Notes: generated by a model not told the origin, from the sequence alone. Counted from the stretch's first letter, positions 32,596 through 41,483 are shown. The stretch: DNA of 64,000 bases from Solwaraspora sp. WMMD791 (GCF_029581195.1 NZ_CP120737.1:5557001-5621000), one strand, 5' to 3'. Program-made: numbers and translations.

Positions 32596-33495
32596 GTGCC
32601 GACCTCGGTGCTCCTCGCCGTCCTCGCCGCCGCCGGGCTGCTCGCCCTCGCACCGGCACTGGTCCGTCGGTACGACGCTACCGAGCGCCTGGTGGCGGAG
32701 CGGGCGCAGTCGACGGCGCGGGTGCTGCAACGCCGCCGCCGTCGCCGCACCGTGCCCGGACGCGCGCCGCTGAACCCGCCCCGCGCCCGGCGGCTCACCG
32801 TCCGTCCGCCAGCGCCAGCCGGCGACGGTACGGGGAGCCCGCCGGAGCCGCTCCCGGTCGCACCGGACAACGCGCCGCCCGGCCGTGGAGGTGCTGGCGG
32901 CCGTGGAGGTGCTGGCGGTCGCGGAGGTGCTGATGGCCGCCGACGTGGCGGCCGGCTGAGCCTGGTCCCGGCGGCCGGCCGCCACCCCCGCCGGGCCGGC
33001 ACCCGCCGGCACACCCCGGCGGTGGTCCGCCGGCGCCGGGTCTTCGCCGCCCTGCTGCTGCTCAACCTGGTCGAGCTGGTTGGTGTCCTGGTGGTCAGCC
33101 CCGGCTTCTGGATCAGCTTCGCGGTGACCGCGCTGCTGCTCGCCGCATACCTGGTGCACCTGCGGAACCGGGCGATCGCCGAGCAGCGCCGTCGCCGTCA
33201 GCGGGCCCGGGAAGCCGCCTGGCTGGCTGTACGCCAGGCCGAGGTGCGCCGGGAGCAGGCCCGCCGCGCGGCGGCCCGCCGGGAGCAGCAGCGCCGGCTC
33301 GCGGCCCAGCGTGAGGTGATGCGCCGCGCCGCGATGGGTCTGGACCGGCCGCGTGACCTGCCGGCGGCGGCCAGCGGCGGCGGTGGCCGTGGCGGCGCTG
33401 GTGGTGGGGTCACCGGGTCGGTCTCCTATCGCCGTACGGGTGGCCTGCGGGGCCGTGCCTACGAGGCCGGCCGCAGCTACGACGGCCGCTCCTGA
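32596..33495 (+). CDS. Rv0996-like membrane protein with coiled coil
   Basis: A 299-residue protein of unknown function. Helix VPTSVLLAVLAAAGLLALAP at the N-terminus, then about 115 basic/proline-rich residues containing a glycine-rich triplicated unit (GRGGAGGRGGAGGRGGADGR), two further membrane helices (RVFAALLLLNLVELVGVLVV and WISFAVTALLLAAYLVHLRN) and a strongly charged Arg/Gln/Ala coiled coil (about 195-255). GTG 32596 follows GGGAGG by seven bases. Last gene of the conserved Rv0991c-Rv0996-like block. Confidence 0.72.
   Translation: MPTSVLLAVLAAAGLLALAPALVRRYDATERLVAERAQSTARVLQRRRRRRTVPGRAPLNPPRARRLTVRPPAPAGDGTGSPPEPLPVAPDNAPPGRGGAGGRGGAGGRGGADGRRRGGRLSLVPAAGRHPRRAGTRRHTPAVVRRRRVFAALLLLNLVELVGVLVVSPGFWISFAVTALLLAAYLVHLRNRAIAEQRRRRQRAREAAWLAVRQAEVRREQARRAAARREQQRRLAAQREVMRRAAMGLDRPRDLPAAASGGGGRGGAGGGVTGSVSYRRTGGLRGRAYEAGRSYDGRS
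32881..32940 (+). repeat. Three tandem 18-bp units encoding GRGGAG
   Basis: Three imperfect 18-base copies lie within the membrane protein gene and encode the glycine/arginine-rich linker. A slippage-prone low-complexity tract. Confidence 0.8.
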
Positions 33496-33523
33496 CCCAC
33501 CCCTCCCCGGCCACCCCTTGCTC

Positions 33524-33585
33524 GATGATCTTGCAGTTATCGAGAGCTTTTGTCGGAATTGTCGACAGATAAGTGCAAGATCGTC
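33524..33585. repeat. Long imperfect inverted repeat, possible intergenic palindromic element
   Basis: 18-bp arms GATGATCTTGCAGTTATC (33524-33541) and GATAAGTGCAAGATCGTC (33568-33585) pair at 16 of 18 positions around a 26-base centre that contains the 8-bp palindrome TGTCGACA (33560-33567). It is AT-richer than its surroundings and lies between a coding gene and a tRNA gene. A terminator role, or a small repeated mobile palindrome, are both possible. Confidence 0.65.
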
Positions 33586-33705
33586 GGGATCTTGGGCGGT
33601 GGCGTCGAGCCATGCCGGGAGTGATTCGCGTGCCGAGTGCCCGACCTGTTAGCCTTGTCGCCGGTCCACTGCCCGGTTTTCCTGGCGGCGGGCCCACCCG
33701 TACAG

Positions 33706-33782
<77 letters not shown>

Positions 33783-33798
33783 CAAGAAGTAGCAGACC

Positions 33799-33834
33799 AA
33801 GGGCGGGCTCTCGGAGGATCGAGAGCCAGCCCTT
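33799..33834 (+). terminator. Hairpin terminator after tRNA-Ala
   Basis: AAGGGC-G-GGCTCTCG pairs with its inverted copy (CGAGAGCC-A-GCCCTT) across a short loop, 17 bases after the tRNA. It also faces the convergent histidine kinase gene, so it may stop both transcripts. Confidence 0.75.
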
Positions 33835-33886
33835 GTTCGATGACGCCGGCGGGTTGATCGCCCGCGCAGGAGATGCGCCGCAGGCC

Positions 33887-34990
33887 TCAGATCGAGGCGG
33901 TGGGCGACGACGCGGCGGGGAACGACACCTGGACACGAAGGCCGTCGTGGCCGGTAGACGAGGCCGCGATGATGCCATCGTGTGCCCGGGTGATCGAGCG
34001 GGCTATCGCCAGTCCGAGCCCGGCCCCGCCGCTGTGGTCGATACGGTTCCCGAACCGGCGCCGGAACGGCTCGAACAGGGCCGATACCTCCTCGACGGGC
34101 ACGTCATCGCCGGTGTTCGACACGACCAGGGCGGGATCGTCACCGACCTGCACCTCGATGACCCCGTCGGCCCGGTTGTACTTCACGGCATTCTGCACAA
34201 GGTTGGCGACCAGCCGCTCCAGCAGCACCTGCTCGCCGAGCACCACCCGGGGCTGGAGCCGGCTGGTGATCGTCACCCCGGCTTCGGCGGCCCGCGCCTG
34301 ATGAGCGTCGAGCACCGCGGCCACGATCCGGTCGAGCCGCTGTGGTGTCCGGGCGACCAGACCGCGGTCGCTCTCGCTGAGCACCAGCAGCCCTTCGATG
34401 AGGCGCTCGTTGCGCTCATTGGTCGCCAGCAACTGGGTCGTGAGGAGCTCGAGCTGCTCGGCGGTCAGGGTCCGGGCCATGCCGACCTCGATCAGTGTCC
34501 GTTGCACGGCGAGCGGGGTACGCAGCTCGTGGGACGCGTCCGCGGCGAACCGGCGCTGTGCCTCATAGCCGACGGCTATCCGATCCATCATCTCGTCGAT
34601 CGCGCGGCCCAGCTCGGCCAGCTCGGAACGGCCCGGACCTGGGCGGAGCCGGTGACCCAGATTCATCGGTCCGACGTTCGCGATTCCGGCGGCCAGCTCC
34701 CGGATCGGCCGCAGGCACCACCGCACCATCGGGTACGCGGCGGCCAACATGGCCGCCAGCACGGCGGCGAGAGCGATCGCGCGGGGGATGCTGGGCCGCC
34801 GGAACATCTGCACACAGATGAACGGGGCATCGCTGTCCGGCGCCCGCCCCGGTGGTATTCCGCACCAATCAGTACTGAACGCCTGCCACCAGGCGAGTGT
34901 CTGCCCGGCGAGCAGCGGTGCGACCTGGGCCGCGAGCAGGAGCGCGCCACACAGCAGCAGGATTCGTCGGGCCGGTGTCCGGGGACTCAT
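33887..34990 (-). CDS. Sensor histidine kinase
   Basis: A 367-residue membrane kinase. Helix 1 (ILLLCGALLLAAQVAPLLAG), a short extracellular loop with two cysteines (WCGIPP and FICVQM, possibly a disulfide), helix 2 (AIALAAVLAAMLAAAYPMVR), HAMP, then HisKA with the phospho-His in FAADASHELRTPLAVQRT and HATPase_c with NLVQNAVKYNRADG and GGAGLGLAIARSI. Its ATG overlaps the response-regulator stop by 4 bases. The stimulus is unknown; the small sensor loop suggests a membrane or disulfide-linked signal. Confidence 0.92.
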   Translation of the reverse strand: MSPRTPARRILLLCGALLLAAQVAPLLAGQTLAWWQAFSTDWCGIPPGRAPDSDAPFICVQMFRRPSIPRAIALAAVLAAMLAAAYPMVRWCLRPIRELAAGIANVGPMNLGHRLRPGPGRSELAELGRAIDEMMDRIAVGYEAQRRFAADASHELRTPLAVQRTLIEVGMARTLTAEQLELLTTQLLATNERNERLIEGLLVLSESDRGLVARTPQRLDRIVAAVLDAHQARAAEAGVTITSRLQPRVVLGEQVLLERLVANLVQNAVKYNRADGVIEVQVGDDPALVVSNTGDDVPVEEVSALFEPFRRRFGNRIDHSGGAGLGLAIARSITRAHDGIIAASSTGHDGLRVQVSFPAASSPTASI

Positions 34991-35646
34991 GGACCGAGTC
35001 GGTATCCGGCACGCGGCACCGTGTGGATCACCTCGGGTTCGCCCAGCTTGCGGCGCAGCGTCATGACGGTCATGCGGACCGAGTTGGTGAACGGGTCGGC
35101 GTGCTCGTCCCAGGCCTGTTCCAGCAGGTCCTCGGCGCTGACGACACCGCCGCCCGCCCGCATCAGCACGTGCAGGACGGCGAACTCCTTCGGTGACAGC
35201 GACAGCACCCGACCGTCGCGGGTGGCCGTGTGCCGCGTGACGTCCAGGACGATCCCGCTGCGCTCCAACACCGGCGGCAACGCCGGGCCCGAGCGCCGGG
35301 ACAGAGCCTGGACCCGGGCGACGAGCTCGGCGAACGCGAACGGCTTGGTCAGGTAGTCATCGGCACCGAGGCCGAGACCTTCGACACGGTCGCGGATGCC
35401 GGCCGCTGCGGTCAGCAGCAGCACCCGGGTGCCGTCACCGGAGTCGACGATCGATCGGCACACGTCGTCGCCGGTGTGTCCCGGCATGTCCCGGTCGATG
35501 ACGGCCACGTCGTACCGGTTGACCCCAAGTCGTTCCAGGGCCCCGTCTCCGTCGTAGACCACGTCGACGGCCATCGACAGCCGGCGTAGTCCTTCGCCGA
35601 CCGTGTCGGCCAGCAATCGCTCGTCGTCCGCCACCAGCACCCGCAC
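34987..35646 (-). CDS. OmpR/PhoB-type response regulator
   Basis: A 219-residue regulator. The receiver domain begins VRVLVADDERLLADTVGEGL, has the phospho-acceptor in YDVAVIDRDMPGHTGDD and the Lys in YLTKPFAFAEL; the winged-helix DNA-binding domain contains LSLSPKEFAVLHVLMRAGGG and NSVRMTVMTLRRKLGEPEVI. GTG 35646 follows GGGAAGGA. It is divergent from the serine protease gene, a plausible target. The 137-bp divergent spacer contains AT-rich TTATACATCC-type elements. Confidence 0.92.
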   Translation of the reverse strand: MRVLVADDERLLADTVGEGLRRLSMAVDVVYDGDGALERLGVNRYDVAVIDRDMPGHTGDDVCRSIVDSGDGTRVLLLTAAAGIRDRVEGLGLGADDYLTKPFAFAELVARVQALSRRSGPALPPVLERSGIVLDVTRHTATRDGRVLSLSPKEFAVLHVLMRAGGGVVSAEDLLEQAWDEHADPFTNSVRMTVMTLRRKLGEPEVIHTVPRAGYRLGP

Positions 35647-35783
35647 GCCGTGTCCTTCCCTTGCCCCGTCCCGGCTACCCGACAGATTCGCACAGCTCGG
35701 ATAAAGGATGTATAAGGGCTTCGCTGACGCTCTCCAGACCACCGGGCCGCGAGCATGATCCCATCCCACGCTGCTTCTCATAG

Positions 35784-36692
35784 GTGCCGGTGATAGTTTT
35801 GCGAAGATATGTGCTGAATTCTCTCATGATCTTCCTGGTGGCTGCAGCTGTCGTTCCCATTGGAGCCGCCCGTAGCGCGGCGGCGATCGCGTACGGCGCG
35901 GACGCAGCCGATGGGGCCTACCGGTTCTCGGTTCTGCTCACCATGACCGAGCTGCCCACCGCTGACGGTGGCACCCGGGACAGTTCGTGCTCCGGGGCAC
36001 TGATCGCACCGCGCTGGGTGATCACCGCCGGGCACTGCTTCCGAGGTGACGACGGCCGCTGGGTGAGTCGCACCGTGGCCAGTCGTACCACTGCGACGAT
36101 CGGGCGCACCGATCTGAACAGTGGGGGCGGACAGGAGGTCGAAGTCATCGCGGTGCACCAGGCCAGGACGAGCGACGTGGCCCTCGCCGAGCTCGGCACC
36201 GCCGTCACCGGCATCACGCCGCTGAAGATCGCCACCACGCCGCCGGCGGTAGGCGAGACGCTCCGTCTGACCGGATACGGACTGGTCACCGACGGCGATG
36301 CGATCGTCGCCACGACGCGGCTGCAGACCGGCCAGTTCATCGTCGAGGCAGTCGGTGAGACCCTGATCGAGACATCCGGTCGGGCACCCCGTCCGGACAC
36401 CAGCCCGTGCGCGCACGACTCCGGCGGCCCGTACTTCCGCGAACGAGCCGATGGAACGGCCGAACTGGTGGCCGTCGTCAGCTCGGGACCGGGCTGTCCG
36501 CACCCCGGAGCGGACTTCAGCGCCCGCACCGACAATCTCGACGCCTGGGTCGCCGATACGATGGCCGGAACATCGGATCGGGGCCGGATCGTTCTCGGCG
36601 CCGCAGCGCTCCTCGTGGCCTGTGTGCCCCTGGCGGCCATCGCCGCGCTGAGATTGAGGCGTGCCAGCCGGCCGGTTCGTCAGCCCTGCTGA
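35784..36692 (+). CDS. Secreted trypsin-like (S1) serine protease with C-terminal membrane anchor
   Basis: A 302-residue protein with a signal peptide (hydrophobic LMIFLVAAAVVPIGAA, cleavage near ARSAAA). The S1 triad is VITAGHCF (His), RTSDVALAEL (Asp) and CAHDSGGPYF (Ser). The C-terminus has a membrane helix (IVLGAAALLVACVPLAAIAA) followed by RLRRASRPVR, which would anchor the enzyme at the outer face. GTG 35784 is the first start; ATG 35826 is possible. Divergent from the two-component system. No propeptide is obvious. Confidence 0.86.
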   Translation: MPVIVLRRYVLNSLMIFLVAAAVVPIGAARSAAAIAYGADAADGAYRFSVLLTMTELPTADGGTRDSSCSGALIAPRWVITAGHCFRGDDGRWVSRTVASRTTATIGRTDLNSGGGQEVEVIAVHQARTSDVALAELGTAVTGITPLKIATTPPAVGETLRLTGYGLVTDGDAIVATTRLQTGQFIVEAVGETLIETSGRAPRPDTSPCAHDSGGPYFRERADGTAELVAVVSSGPGCPHPGADFSARTDNLDAWVADTMAGTSDRGRIVLGAAALLVACVPLAAIAALRLRRASRPVRQPC

Positions 36693-37177
36693 GCGGCCCA
36701 CTCGGCGACCCGACGGGCACTTTCGGACTCGGAGAGATCCTCGACCCGGGTCATGATCGACCAACGCACCCCGTACGGGTCGCGGATGCTGGCGAAGCGG
36801 TCGCCGGAGACGAAGGTCGCCGCCGGTTCCCGTACGGTCGCGCCGGCGGCGACCGCGCGGGCCAGCGTCGCGTCCACGTCCGGGCAGTACAGCCCCATCG
36901 AGTAGCAGTCCTCGTCGCCGGCCGGTGGGGCGACCAGGCCGTACGCCGGCGACGGCTCGCCCAGCTGCAGGTGACCGTTGCCGAAGTCGAGTACGGCGTG
37001 CACCACGGCGCCGCCCATCTCGGTCACGTCCACCACCCGCGCCCCGAACACGTCGCGGTAGAAGGCGATCGCGCCGCGCGCGTCCGGGATGGCCAGGAAC
37101 GGGGTGAGGCTGGTGACGCCGTGCGGCGTACCGTTGGTGGTGTGTCGGCCGTCGGCGGCCGCGAAGGTGTCGGACAT
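36680..37177 (-). CDS. VOC/glyoxalase-like protein (PhnB type)
   Basis: A 165-residue vicinal-oxygen-chelate superfamily protein with two beta-alpha-beta modules: FLAIPDARGAIAFYRDVFGA and MGLYCPDVDATLARAVAAGA, ending DRFASIRDPYGVRWSI. Similar proteins include PhnB-like metal-binding or resistance proteins; ligand unknown. Its 3' end overlaps the protease gene by 13 bases on the opposite strand. Confidence 0.85.
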   Translation of the reverse strand: MSDTFAAADGRHTTNGTPHGVTSLTPFLAIPDARGAIAFYRDVFGARVVDVTEMGGAVVHAVLDFGNGHLQLGEPSPAYGLVAPPAGDEDCYSMGLYCPDVDATLARAVAAGATVREPAATFVSGDRFASIRDPYGVRWSIMTRVEDLSESESARRVAEWAAQQG

Positions 37178-37284
37178 GGTCCCGACCCTAAGCAGGGTGC
37201 CGGTGCGGCGGCTTGCAGATTCGCGACAGCCGCTCCGGCGGCGCCGCAGCCTCCGCCGGTGTCACAGGCCGTAGCCTGGCTGCC

Positions 37285-38076
37285 GTGGACCCGGCGCAGC
37301 GCGGCATCCTCTACCCGGCCCGGCTGCCGACCTTCGTCCGGCTGCCGCCGCCGGAGCCGGTGGCGGCCCTGGTCCGCTGGTTCTGGATCCCGCAGTGGCG
37401 GATCGCGCCGGGCCGGGTCTCCCGGCAGCAGATCATCGCCTTCCCGGCCTGCAACCTGGTGGTCGGCCCGGACGGCGTGGAGCTGGCCGGCCCGACGACG
37501 CGCCTGTCGTACCGCGACCTGACCGGCACCGGTTGGGTGGTCGGCGCGCTGCTGCGCCCGGCGGCGGTGCCGTACTTCACCGCGGACCCGGCGGCGCTAC
37601 GGGACGTCTCCCGCCCGCTGGACCTGCCCGAGCTGCGGTCACCGGTGGTCGCGGCGATGACCGCCCCGGTCGACCCCGCGCAGCGGCCCGCCGCCGCCGT
37701 GACGGCCTTCGCCGACTGGCTCGCCGCGACCGTCGGCCCACCCGGTGCGGACGGTCTGCTCGCCAACGACCTGGCCGAACTGGTCGACACCGACCCGCGG
37801 ATCCTGCGGGTCGAGGACGTCGCCGCCCGGCTGCACGTGTCGACCCGTACGGTGCAGCGGCTGGCCCGCCGCCACGTCGGTCTGCCGCCGCTGACGATGA
37901 TCCGTCGGCGCCGGCTGCAGGAGGCGGCGCACCTGCTGCGTACCGACCCGGGCGCCGACCTGGCGGGGCTGGCGGCGCAACTGGGGTACGCCGATCAGGC
38001 CCACCTGGCCAACGAGTTCCGTACGGTGCTCGGCTTCACGCCGAGCGCGTACCGCCGGGGGAGCGCACCGGCCTGA
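37285..38076 (+). CDS. AraC-family transcriptional regulator
   Basis: A 263-residue regulator. N-terminal sensing domain (about 1-150, DUF6597-like: LVRWFWIPQWRIAPGRVSRQ, VVGPDGVELAGPTTRLSYRD) and C-terminal double HTH with RLHVSTRTVQRLARRHVGLP, LAAQLGYADQAHLANEFRT and VLGFTPSAYRR. GTG 37285 chosen; the open frame begins at 37213. It is divergent from the VOC protein gene and may regulate it. Confidence 0.86.
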   Translation: MDPAQRGILYPARLPTFVRLPPPEPVAALVRWFWIPQWRIAPGRVSRQQIIAFPACNLVVGPDGVELAGPTTRLSYRDLTGTGWVVGALLRPAAVPYFTADPAALRDVSRPLDLPELRSPVVAAMTAPVDPAQRPAAAVTAFADWLAATVGPPGADGLLANDLAELVDTDPRILRVEDVAARLHVSTRTVQRLARRHVGLPPLTMIRRRRLQEAAHLLRTDPGADLAGLAAQLGYADQAHLANEFRTVLGFTPSAYRRGSAPA

Positions 38077-38117
38077 CCACGCCACCATTCACCCGGTCCC
38101 TGCCTTACGATCTGCCG

Positions 38118-39122
38118 ATGTTCCCGCGCCTGTTCCCCGGATCGCGTCGTAGCCGGTTGACTCCGCCTACACTGGACGTTGATATCGCCATGGATGATCA
38201 TGCCTTGCGCGCCGCCAGGGACAAGGCCCGAGCCGGGGACTGGGTCGCCGCGCGTGACATGGTGGCGGCCGCCGGCAGCGACTGGGAGTTGCTTGCCCGA
38301 CGGATCGTCGTGTTGAGTGACGCCGCAGTCCAGAACGACGACTGGCTCTATGCCTGGCTCCGGTCCACACCGGATGATGCCGCTGCGGTGTTGATCCAGG
38401 CGGCGACGTTGGAGGCCAGGGCGGGCGACGCGCGAGGAGACGCCCCGGCGGCCCGCACCAGCGCGGAGCAGTTCCAGTCGTTCGCGGAGCTCTCAGCGGC
38501 GGCGGCGGAGGTCAGCCGCCGGGCGATCACGCTGGCCAGAGCGGATGATCCGGTGCCCTACATCCGGCTGTTGGCCGCCATGTTCGCGAACGGGCGGGTG
38601 GACACGCCGGAGTTCCGGGACCTGTACTCGGAGGCGCAGCGGCGGGATCCCTACCACTTCGAGCTGCACCTGACGGTGGTGAGCCTGCTCTGTCAGAAGT
38701 GGTACGGCTCGCACGAGCAGATGTTCGAGGCGGCTCGCGGGGTCGCCGCCGCCGCACGGCCGGGAGCCAACGTGGTGATGCTGCCGTTCCTCGCGCACTT
38801 CGAGTACGCGATGCGCGAGTATGGCTGGGACCGGCGGACCACCAAGTCGCTTGCCGCCTGCTCGCGGTACTTTCAGCGCCCGCAGGTGCGGGAGGAGCTC
38901 GACGGGTGGGCGGCGAAGTGGCGGGCCGGATCGCATGGGCCGAGCCGCGCGATGACCTGCCGGCACTGGCTGGCGTTGGCCTACTTCCTGTCCGGCCGTC
39001 GCGCCGAGACGAAAGCTGCCCTCGACGAGATCGGGCCCTACCTCGGCCCGACGGTGGCGTGGGCGTACTTCTTCCCTTCGGTCGACGGAGGGTTCGCCAC
39101 GGCGTGGAAATGGGCCAACTAG
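38118..39122 (+). CDS. Helical (TPR-like) hypothetical protein
   Basis: A 334-residue cytoplasmic protein I cannot assign. It appears all-helical, with repeats rich in Ala/Arg/Leu such as RAARDKARAGDWVAARDMVA, SRRAITLARADDPVPYIRLL and MTCRHWLALAYFLSGRRAET, suggestive of TPR or DUF4034-like folds. No catalytic motif. It lies 41 bases downstream of the AraC gene on the same strand and converges with a TetR gene. Confidence 0.65.
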   Translation: MFPRLFPGSRRSRLTPPTLDVDIAMDDHALRAARDKARAGDWVAARDMVAAAGSDWELLARRIVVLSDAAVQNDDWLYAWLRSTPDDAAAVLIQAATLEARAGDARGDAPAARTSAEQFQSFAELSAAAAEVSRRAITLARADDPVPYIRLLAAMFANGRVDTPEFRDLYSEAQRRDPYHFELHLTVVSLLCQKWYGSHEQMFEAARGVAAAARPGANVVMLPFLAHFEYAMREYGWDRRTTKSLAACSRYFQRPQVREELDGWAAKWRAGSHGPSRAMTCRHWLALAYFLSGRRAETKAALDEIGPYLGPTVAWAYFFPSVDGGFATAWKWAN

Positions 39123-39134
39123 TCCGGGTTCGGC

Positions 39135-39737
39135 TCAATGCAGGCGGAGGCCGGCGATGAGCAGGCCGACGAGGCGCCGGGCGTCGTAGCGGGGGTCGGT
39201 GTCGTCGCCGATGCAGAGGTTGCCGACGCCGCGCAGGAGTTGGTAGGCGTCGACGTCCGAGCGGATCTCGCCAGCGGCTTCGGCGGCGTCGAGCAGCTGG
39301 GCGCAGGCGGGGACCAGCCGGCCGGTGAAGGCGTCGTGCAGCGCCTGGAAGGCGGTGGCGTCGGAGTGCAGCGCCCCGGCGAGGCCGTGCTTGGTGACCA
39401 GGAAATCGACGAACAGCTCGATCCACCGGGCCAGCGCGGCGTGCGGACTGTCGCTGTCGGCGAGCAGGGCCGGGGCGGCTTCGGCGCAGGCTTCGACCTG
39501 GTGGCGGAAGACGGCGACGATCAGATCGGCGCGGGTGGGGAAGTGGCGGTAGATGGTGCCGACGCCGACGCCGGCCCGGGCGGCGATGTCGCGTACCGGC
39601 ACGTCGACGCCGGAGGCGACGAACGCCTCCGCTGCGGCGCTGAGCAGTGTCTGCTCGTTGCGTCGGGCGTCGGCCCGCTGCTTGCGCGGCGGTGCCGGCT
39701 GCCGCGTCGACCCGTCACCGCTGTCGCTGTCGACCAC
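39135..39737 (-). CDS. TetR-family transcriptional regulator
   Basis: A 200-residue regulator with HTH VPVRDIAARAGVGVGTIYRH at about 47-66 and a C-terminal ligand-binding domain. It is divergent from an aldo-keto reductase, with a palindrome at 39769-39785 between them, so it likely represses that gene and itself. Confidence 0.9.
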   Translation of the reverse strand: MVDSDSGDGSTRQPAPPRKQRADARRNEQTLLSAAAEAFVASGVDVPVRDIAARAGVGVGTIYRHFPTRADLIVAVFRHQVEACAEAAPALLADSDSPHAALARWIELFVDFLVTKHGLAGALHSDATAFQALHDAFTGRLVPACAQLLDAAEAAGEIRSDVDAYQLLRGVGNLCIGDDTDPRYDARRLVGLLIAGLRLH

Positions 39738-39768
39738 GCGCGGTTACCTCCGTTTTCCGACTTGTAAA

Positions 39769-39785
39769 ACGGAACGGTGTTCCGT
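39769..39785. promoter_or_regulatory. TetR operator candidate
   Basis: ACGGAAC-GGT-GTTCCGT: perfect 7-bp inverted arms with a 3-base centre in the divergent spacer between TetR and the aldo-keto reductase. It lies in the relatively AT-rich core of the promoter region. Confidence 0.75.
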
Positions 39786-39864
39786 ATCGTTCTTAGTGGA
39801 ACGCTGATCCGCTTACTGCTTCAGCGTGCCAGACCAGTCGACCCTGTTCAAGGGAGAAACCACC

Positions 39865-40884
39865 GTGCAGTACCGCACTCTCGGCCGTACCGGCGTCCAG
39901 GTCAGCACCCTTGTGCTCGGCGCGATGAACTTCAGCACCGCCGGCCGTACCGACCAGCAGGAAGCCACCGCGATCGTCGACGCCGCCCTCGACGCCGGGA
40001 TCAACCTCATCGACACCGCCGACTGGTACGGCCAGGGCGAGTCGGAGGAGATGGTCGGCAAGGCCATCGCCGGCCGCCGCGACGACATCGTGCTGGCCAC
40101 CAAGGCGACCATGCCGATCGGCGACGAACGCAACCATCGGGGCAGCTCCCGCCGCTGGTTGGTCACCGCGCTGGACGACAGCCTGCGCCGGCTCGGCGTC
40201 GACCACGTCGATCTCTACCAGATGCACCGCTGGGACCCGACGACCAGCGACGAGGAGACCCTGTCGGCGCTGACCGACCTGCAGCGGGCCGGCAAGATCC
40301 GCTACTTCGGCTCGTCGACCTTCCCCGCCTACCGGGTCGTCCAGGCCCAGTGGGCGGCCCGGGAGAACAAGACCAGCCGGTACGTGACCGAGCAGCCGCC
40401 GTACTCGATCCTGCAACGCGGCATCGAGGCCCACGTCCTGCCGGCCACCCAGGAGTACGGCATGGGTGTGCTCGCCTGGAGCCCGCTCGCCTCCGGTTGG
40501 CTCTCCGGGGCGATCCGCGCCGGCCAGGAGATCGCCACCAACCGGTCCGGCGTCCGACCACAGATGTACGACCTGGCCATCCCCGCCAACCAGGCCAAGC
40601 TCGACGCGGTCGAGCGACTGGCCGCCGTCGCCGACGACGCCGGCCTGACCATGGTCCAACTCGCGCTCGGCTTCGTCACCGCACACCCCGGGGTGACCAG
40701 CGCGATCATCGGGCCGCGCACCGTCGACCACCTGCGATCGCAGCTGGCAGCCGCCGACACCGTACTGACCGCCGACGTGCTCGACGCCGTCGATGCGATC
40801 GTGGCCCCCGGCACCGACCTCGCCCCTCACGAGAAGCACGACACCCCGCCGGCCCTGCTCGACCCGGCGCTGCGCCGCCGCTGA
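39865..40884 (+). CDS. Aldo-keto reductase
   Basis: A 339-residue NADPH-dependent oxidoreductase of the AKR superfamily. Catalytic tetrad: Asp in NLIDTADWYGQGESEEM, Tyr in the same motif, Lys in LATKATMP and His in LYQMHRWDP. The C-terminal cofactor-binding segment contains VTSAIIGPRTVDHLRSQL. GTG 39865 (VQYRTLGRTG) follows GGGAG; an upstream ATG at 39826 is possible. Substrate unknown; regulated by the divergent TetR. Confidence 0.9.
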   Translation: MQYRTLGRTGVQVSTLVLGAMNFSTAGRTDQQEATAIVDAALDAGINLIDTADWYGQGESEEMVGKAIAGRRDDIVLATKATMPIGDERNHRGSSRRWLVTALDDSLRRLGVDHVDLYQMHRWDPTTSDEETLSALTDLQRAGKIRYFGSSTFPAYRVVQAQWAARENKTSRYVTEQPPYSILQRGIEAHVLPATQEYGMGVLAWSPLASGWLSGAIRAGQEIATNRSGVRPQMYDLAIPANQAKLDAVERLAAVADDAGLTMVQLALGFVTAHPGVTSAIIGPRTVDHLRSQLAAADTVLTADVLDAVDAIVAPGTDLAPHEKHDTPPALLDPALRRR

Positions 40885-41005
40885 CTCGCGTGATCGGATG
40901 AACGGACCCGATGCCGCAGCGGGTTGCCGGGTTTCCCGCGCGGCAGCGGATAGTCTCAGGTGGACCCGACACTCGCCCGGTGGGGCGTCGCCAAGGAGGC
41001 TGGGC

Positions 41006-41446
41006 GTGGCGATTCAGCGGATGGACAACGTCCTCATCGTCGTCGAGGACCTCGACGCCGTCATCTCGTTCTTCGTCGAGCTCGGCATGGAGCTGGAGGG
41101 CCGGGGACCGGTCGAAGGACGGTGGGTGGAGCGGGTCATCGGGGTCGACGACGTCCGACAGGAGATCGCGATGCTGCGGACCCCGGACGGTCACAGCAAG
41201 ATCGAGTTGGCGATGTTCCACACTCCGAAGGCGATCAGGCCCGAGCCGACGGACGCACCGGCCAACACGCTGGGCATCCGTCGTGTCATGTTCGCCGTCG
41301 ACGACATCGAGGACGTCGTCGCCCGGCTGCGCGCCCACGGTGCCGAACTCGTCGGCGAACTCGCGCAGTACGAGGAGCTCTACAAGCTCTGCTACCTCCG
41401 CGGCCCCGAAGGCATCATCGTCGGGCTTGCCGAACAGCTCACCTGA
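41006..41446 (+). CDS. VOC/glyoxalase-bleomycin-resistance-like protein
   Basis: A 146-residue VOC protein: MDNVLIVVEDLDAVISFFVE in the first half, GIRRVMFAVDDIEDVVARLR and CYLRGPEGIIVGLAEQLT in the second. GTG 41006 follows AAGGAGG. A GGATAGTCT hexamer region near 40948 could be the -10. Metal ligands are plausible but substrate unknown. Confidence 0.85.
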   Translation: MAIQRMDNVLIVVEDLDAVISFFVELGMELEGRGPVEGRWVERVIGVDDVRQEIAMLRTPDGHSKIELAMFHTPKAIRPEPTDAPANTLGIRRVMFAVDDIEDVVARLRAHGAELVGELAQYEELYKLCYLRGPEGIIVGLAEQLT

Positions 41447-41483
41447 CGGCCGTCCGCCGATGGTCCGGCGTTGACGTGGCCCG

